DNA of 45,627 bases from Spirochaeta sp. GTDB taxonomy: Bacteria; Myxococcota_A; UBA9160; UBA4427. The stretch is taken from assembly GCA_002691025.1 (NCBI GenBank), contig NZGT01000088.1:26870-72496 (forward strand). Direction: 5' to 3'. The notes below the pieces were generated by a model. The model saw only the letters and a program-made list of their open reading frames with translations, was not told the origin of the DNA and did no database searches. Position 1 is the stretch's first letter. Each line of letters starts with the position of its first letter. Positions 44,925-45,627 of this stretch are shown here, in pieces. Both the position numbers and the translations under genes were made by a program.

Positions 44925-45626
44925 CTACTGGTTCTCCGGCAACTCGCTCAAGATGTCCGTCACACCCTGGTCGGTGCGAGCCGCGCTGAGCGTGCTCGAC
45001 TCATACGCATCCTCATCCGCGCGCTCTGTCTTTTCGCGGAAGGCGCTCATGGAATCCGGCCATTGCGTCACCACCCGACCACTCGGGCTTCGGTAGTAGC
45101 CATTGCAGTTCGCCTGCCAGGCCTTGACGCCTCGAATCGCATCCTGGACCCAATCATTGTACTGATCCATCGCCACCGGCTTTACATCCATCCAGCCCAG
45201 CCCTTCGTCCGCAATCCGCTTGATCTGCCTGACCGAATATTCGGCCTGATACTCGATCATGGAAAGAATCGAACCGTTGTTCGTATTCGGGCCATAGAGC
45301 ATGAAGAGATTCGGAAAACCCGAAACCGTGATTCCAAGGTAGGCCTGGGCGCCGTCACTCCAGGCCTCCTCGATGTGCAGCCCGCCTCGACCCTTGACCT
45401 CGATGGCCGAAAGGTACTTCGTGGTGGAGAAACCCGTGGCAATGATCAGCGTATCCACCGGACGACTTTTCCCATCCTCCGTCACGATGGAATCCGATGT
45501 CACATGGCTGATGGGATCCGTCACGAGCTCAAGGTTGGGCCGATTGAAGGCAGGATAGTAATCGTTTGAAATAAGCGGACGCTTGCATCCGAAGGGATGC
45601 TGCGGCTTCATCTTCGCCCTGAGATC
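44925..45626 (-). CDS. Baeyer-Villiger-type flavin monooxygenase (5' part outside window)
   Basis: C-terminal ~233 residues of a larger protein. The frame stays open to the window edge, and the first ATG (45611) lies inside a conserved internal block: F-G-C-K-R-P-L-I-S-N-D-Y-Y-P-A-F-N-R-P-N, so the start is missing. Later D-T-L-I-I-A-T-G-F and G-F-P-N-L-F-M-L-Y-G-P-N-T-N match class B flavin monooxygenases of the cyclohexanone/phenylacetone family; the FAD and NADPH fingerprints would be upstream. It oxidises ketones to esters, using FAD and NADPH. Converges on the molybdopterin oxidoreductase. Confidence 0.92.
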   Translation of the reverse strand, partial: DLRAKMKPQHPFGCKRPLISNDYYPAFNRPNLELVTDPISHVTSDSIVTEDGKSRPVDTLIIATGFSTTKYLSAIEVKGRGGLHIEEAWSDGAQAYLGITVSGFPNLFMLYGPNTNNGSILSMIEYQAEYSVRQIKRIADEGLGWMDVKPVAMDQYNDWVQDAIRGVKAWQANCNGYYRSPSGRVVTQWPDSMSAFREKTERADEDAYESSTLSAARTDQGVTDILSELPENQ

Positions 45627-45627
45627 A

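Overview
The window reads as chromosomal DNA from a GC-rich Gram-negative bacterium. Evidence for this is an FtsE-FtsX-EnvC division module, two outer-membrane beta-barrel proteins, a lipoprotein and leaderless-looking or GTG/TTG/CTG starts among many good Shine-Dalgarno starts. The gene mix (FadD19-like acyl-CoA synthetase, crotonase, SDRs, Baeyer-Villiger monooxygenase, carotenoid oxygenase, EthD protein, amine-dehydrogenase-like protein, a short conserved protein I associate with deltaproteobacteria) suggests an environmental deltaproteobacterial/Myxococcota/Binatota-like heterotroph. That placement is an inference from gene content, not a phylogenetic result. I see no tRNA, rRNA, CRISPR array, insertion sequence, phage gene or recognisable transcription factor. 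No gene-free stretch exceeds 300 bases.

Left end (1-1.7 kb): the 3' part of a small-molecule phosphotransferase and an outer-membrane barrel protein. From 11.65 kb down to 1.73 kb runs one minus-strand gene train: a 92-residue conserved protein, ftsE, ftsX, envC (septal peptidoglycan amidase activation), a CtpA-type protease, xseA and xseB (exonuclease VII), ispA and dxs (isoprenoid precursors), and tlyA (rRNA 2'-O-methyltransferase). Several junctions are stop/start overlaps of 1-4 nt, so translational coupling is likely.

11.9-16.5 kb is a plus-strand run of acetate kinase, a FadD19-like acyl-CoA synthetase, a crotonase and an NAD-dependent epimerase/dehydratase, probably acyl-CoA catabolism. 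Convergent with it is an 891-residue adenylation-carrier-thioesterase protein (stand-alone NRPS-like), followed by nicotinate phosphoribosyltransferase. 20.7-28.9 kb holds a TMTC-like TPR membrane protein, a methyltransferase, an EthD/TTC38-like gene pair on the minus strand, a secreted unknown protein, a GT39-like membrane protein and a second outer-membrane barrel.

28.9-35.7 kb is a minus-strand block: carotenoid oxygenase, a DegT-family protein whose catalytic Lys position is His, SDR, VOC protein, SDR, then modB and modC without modA. 35.9-44.9 kb is plus strand: a beta-propeller lipoprotein with a low-complexity insert, a strong hairpin, an amine-dehydrogenase-like protein next to an APC amine/amino-acid permease, an epimerase, a Kch-like potassium channel with a built-in internal start for its RCK domain, and a molybdopterin oxidoreductase. 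The right edge cuts a Baeyer-Villiger-type monooxygenase.

The items most worth follow-up are the A-T-TE protein, the His-variant DegT enzyme, the internal kch start, the amine dehydrogenase/permease pair and the paired palindromes between the carotenoid oxygenase and lipoprotein genes.
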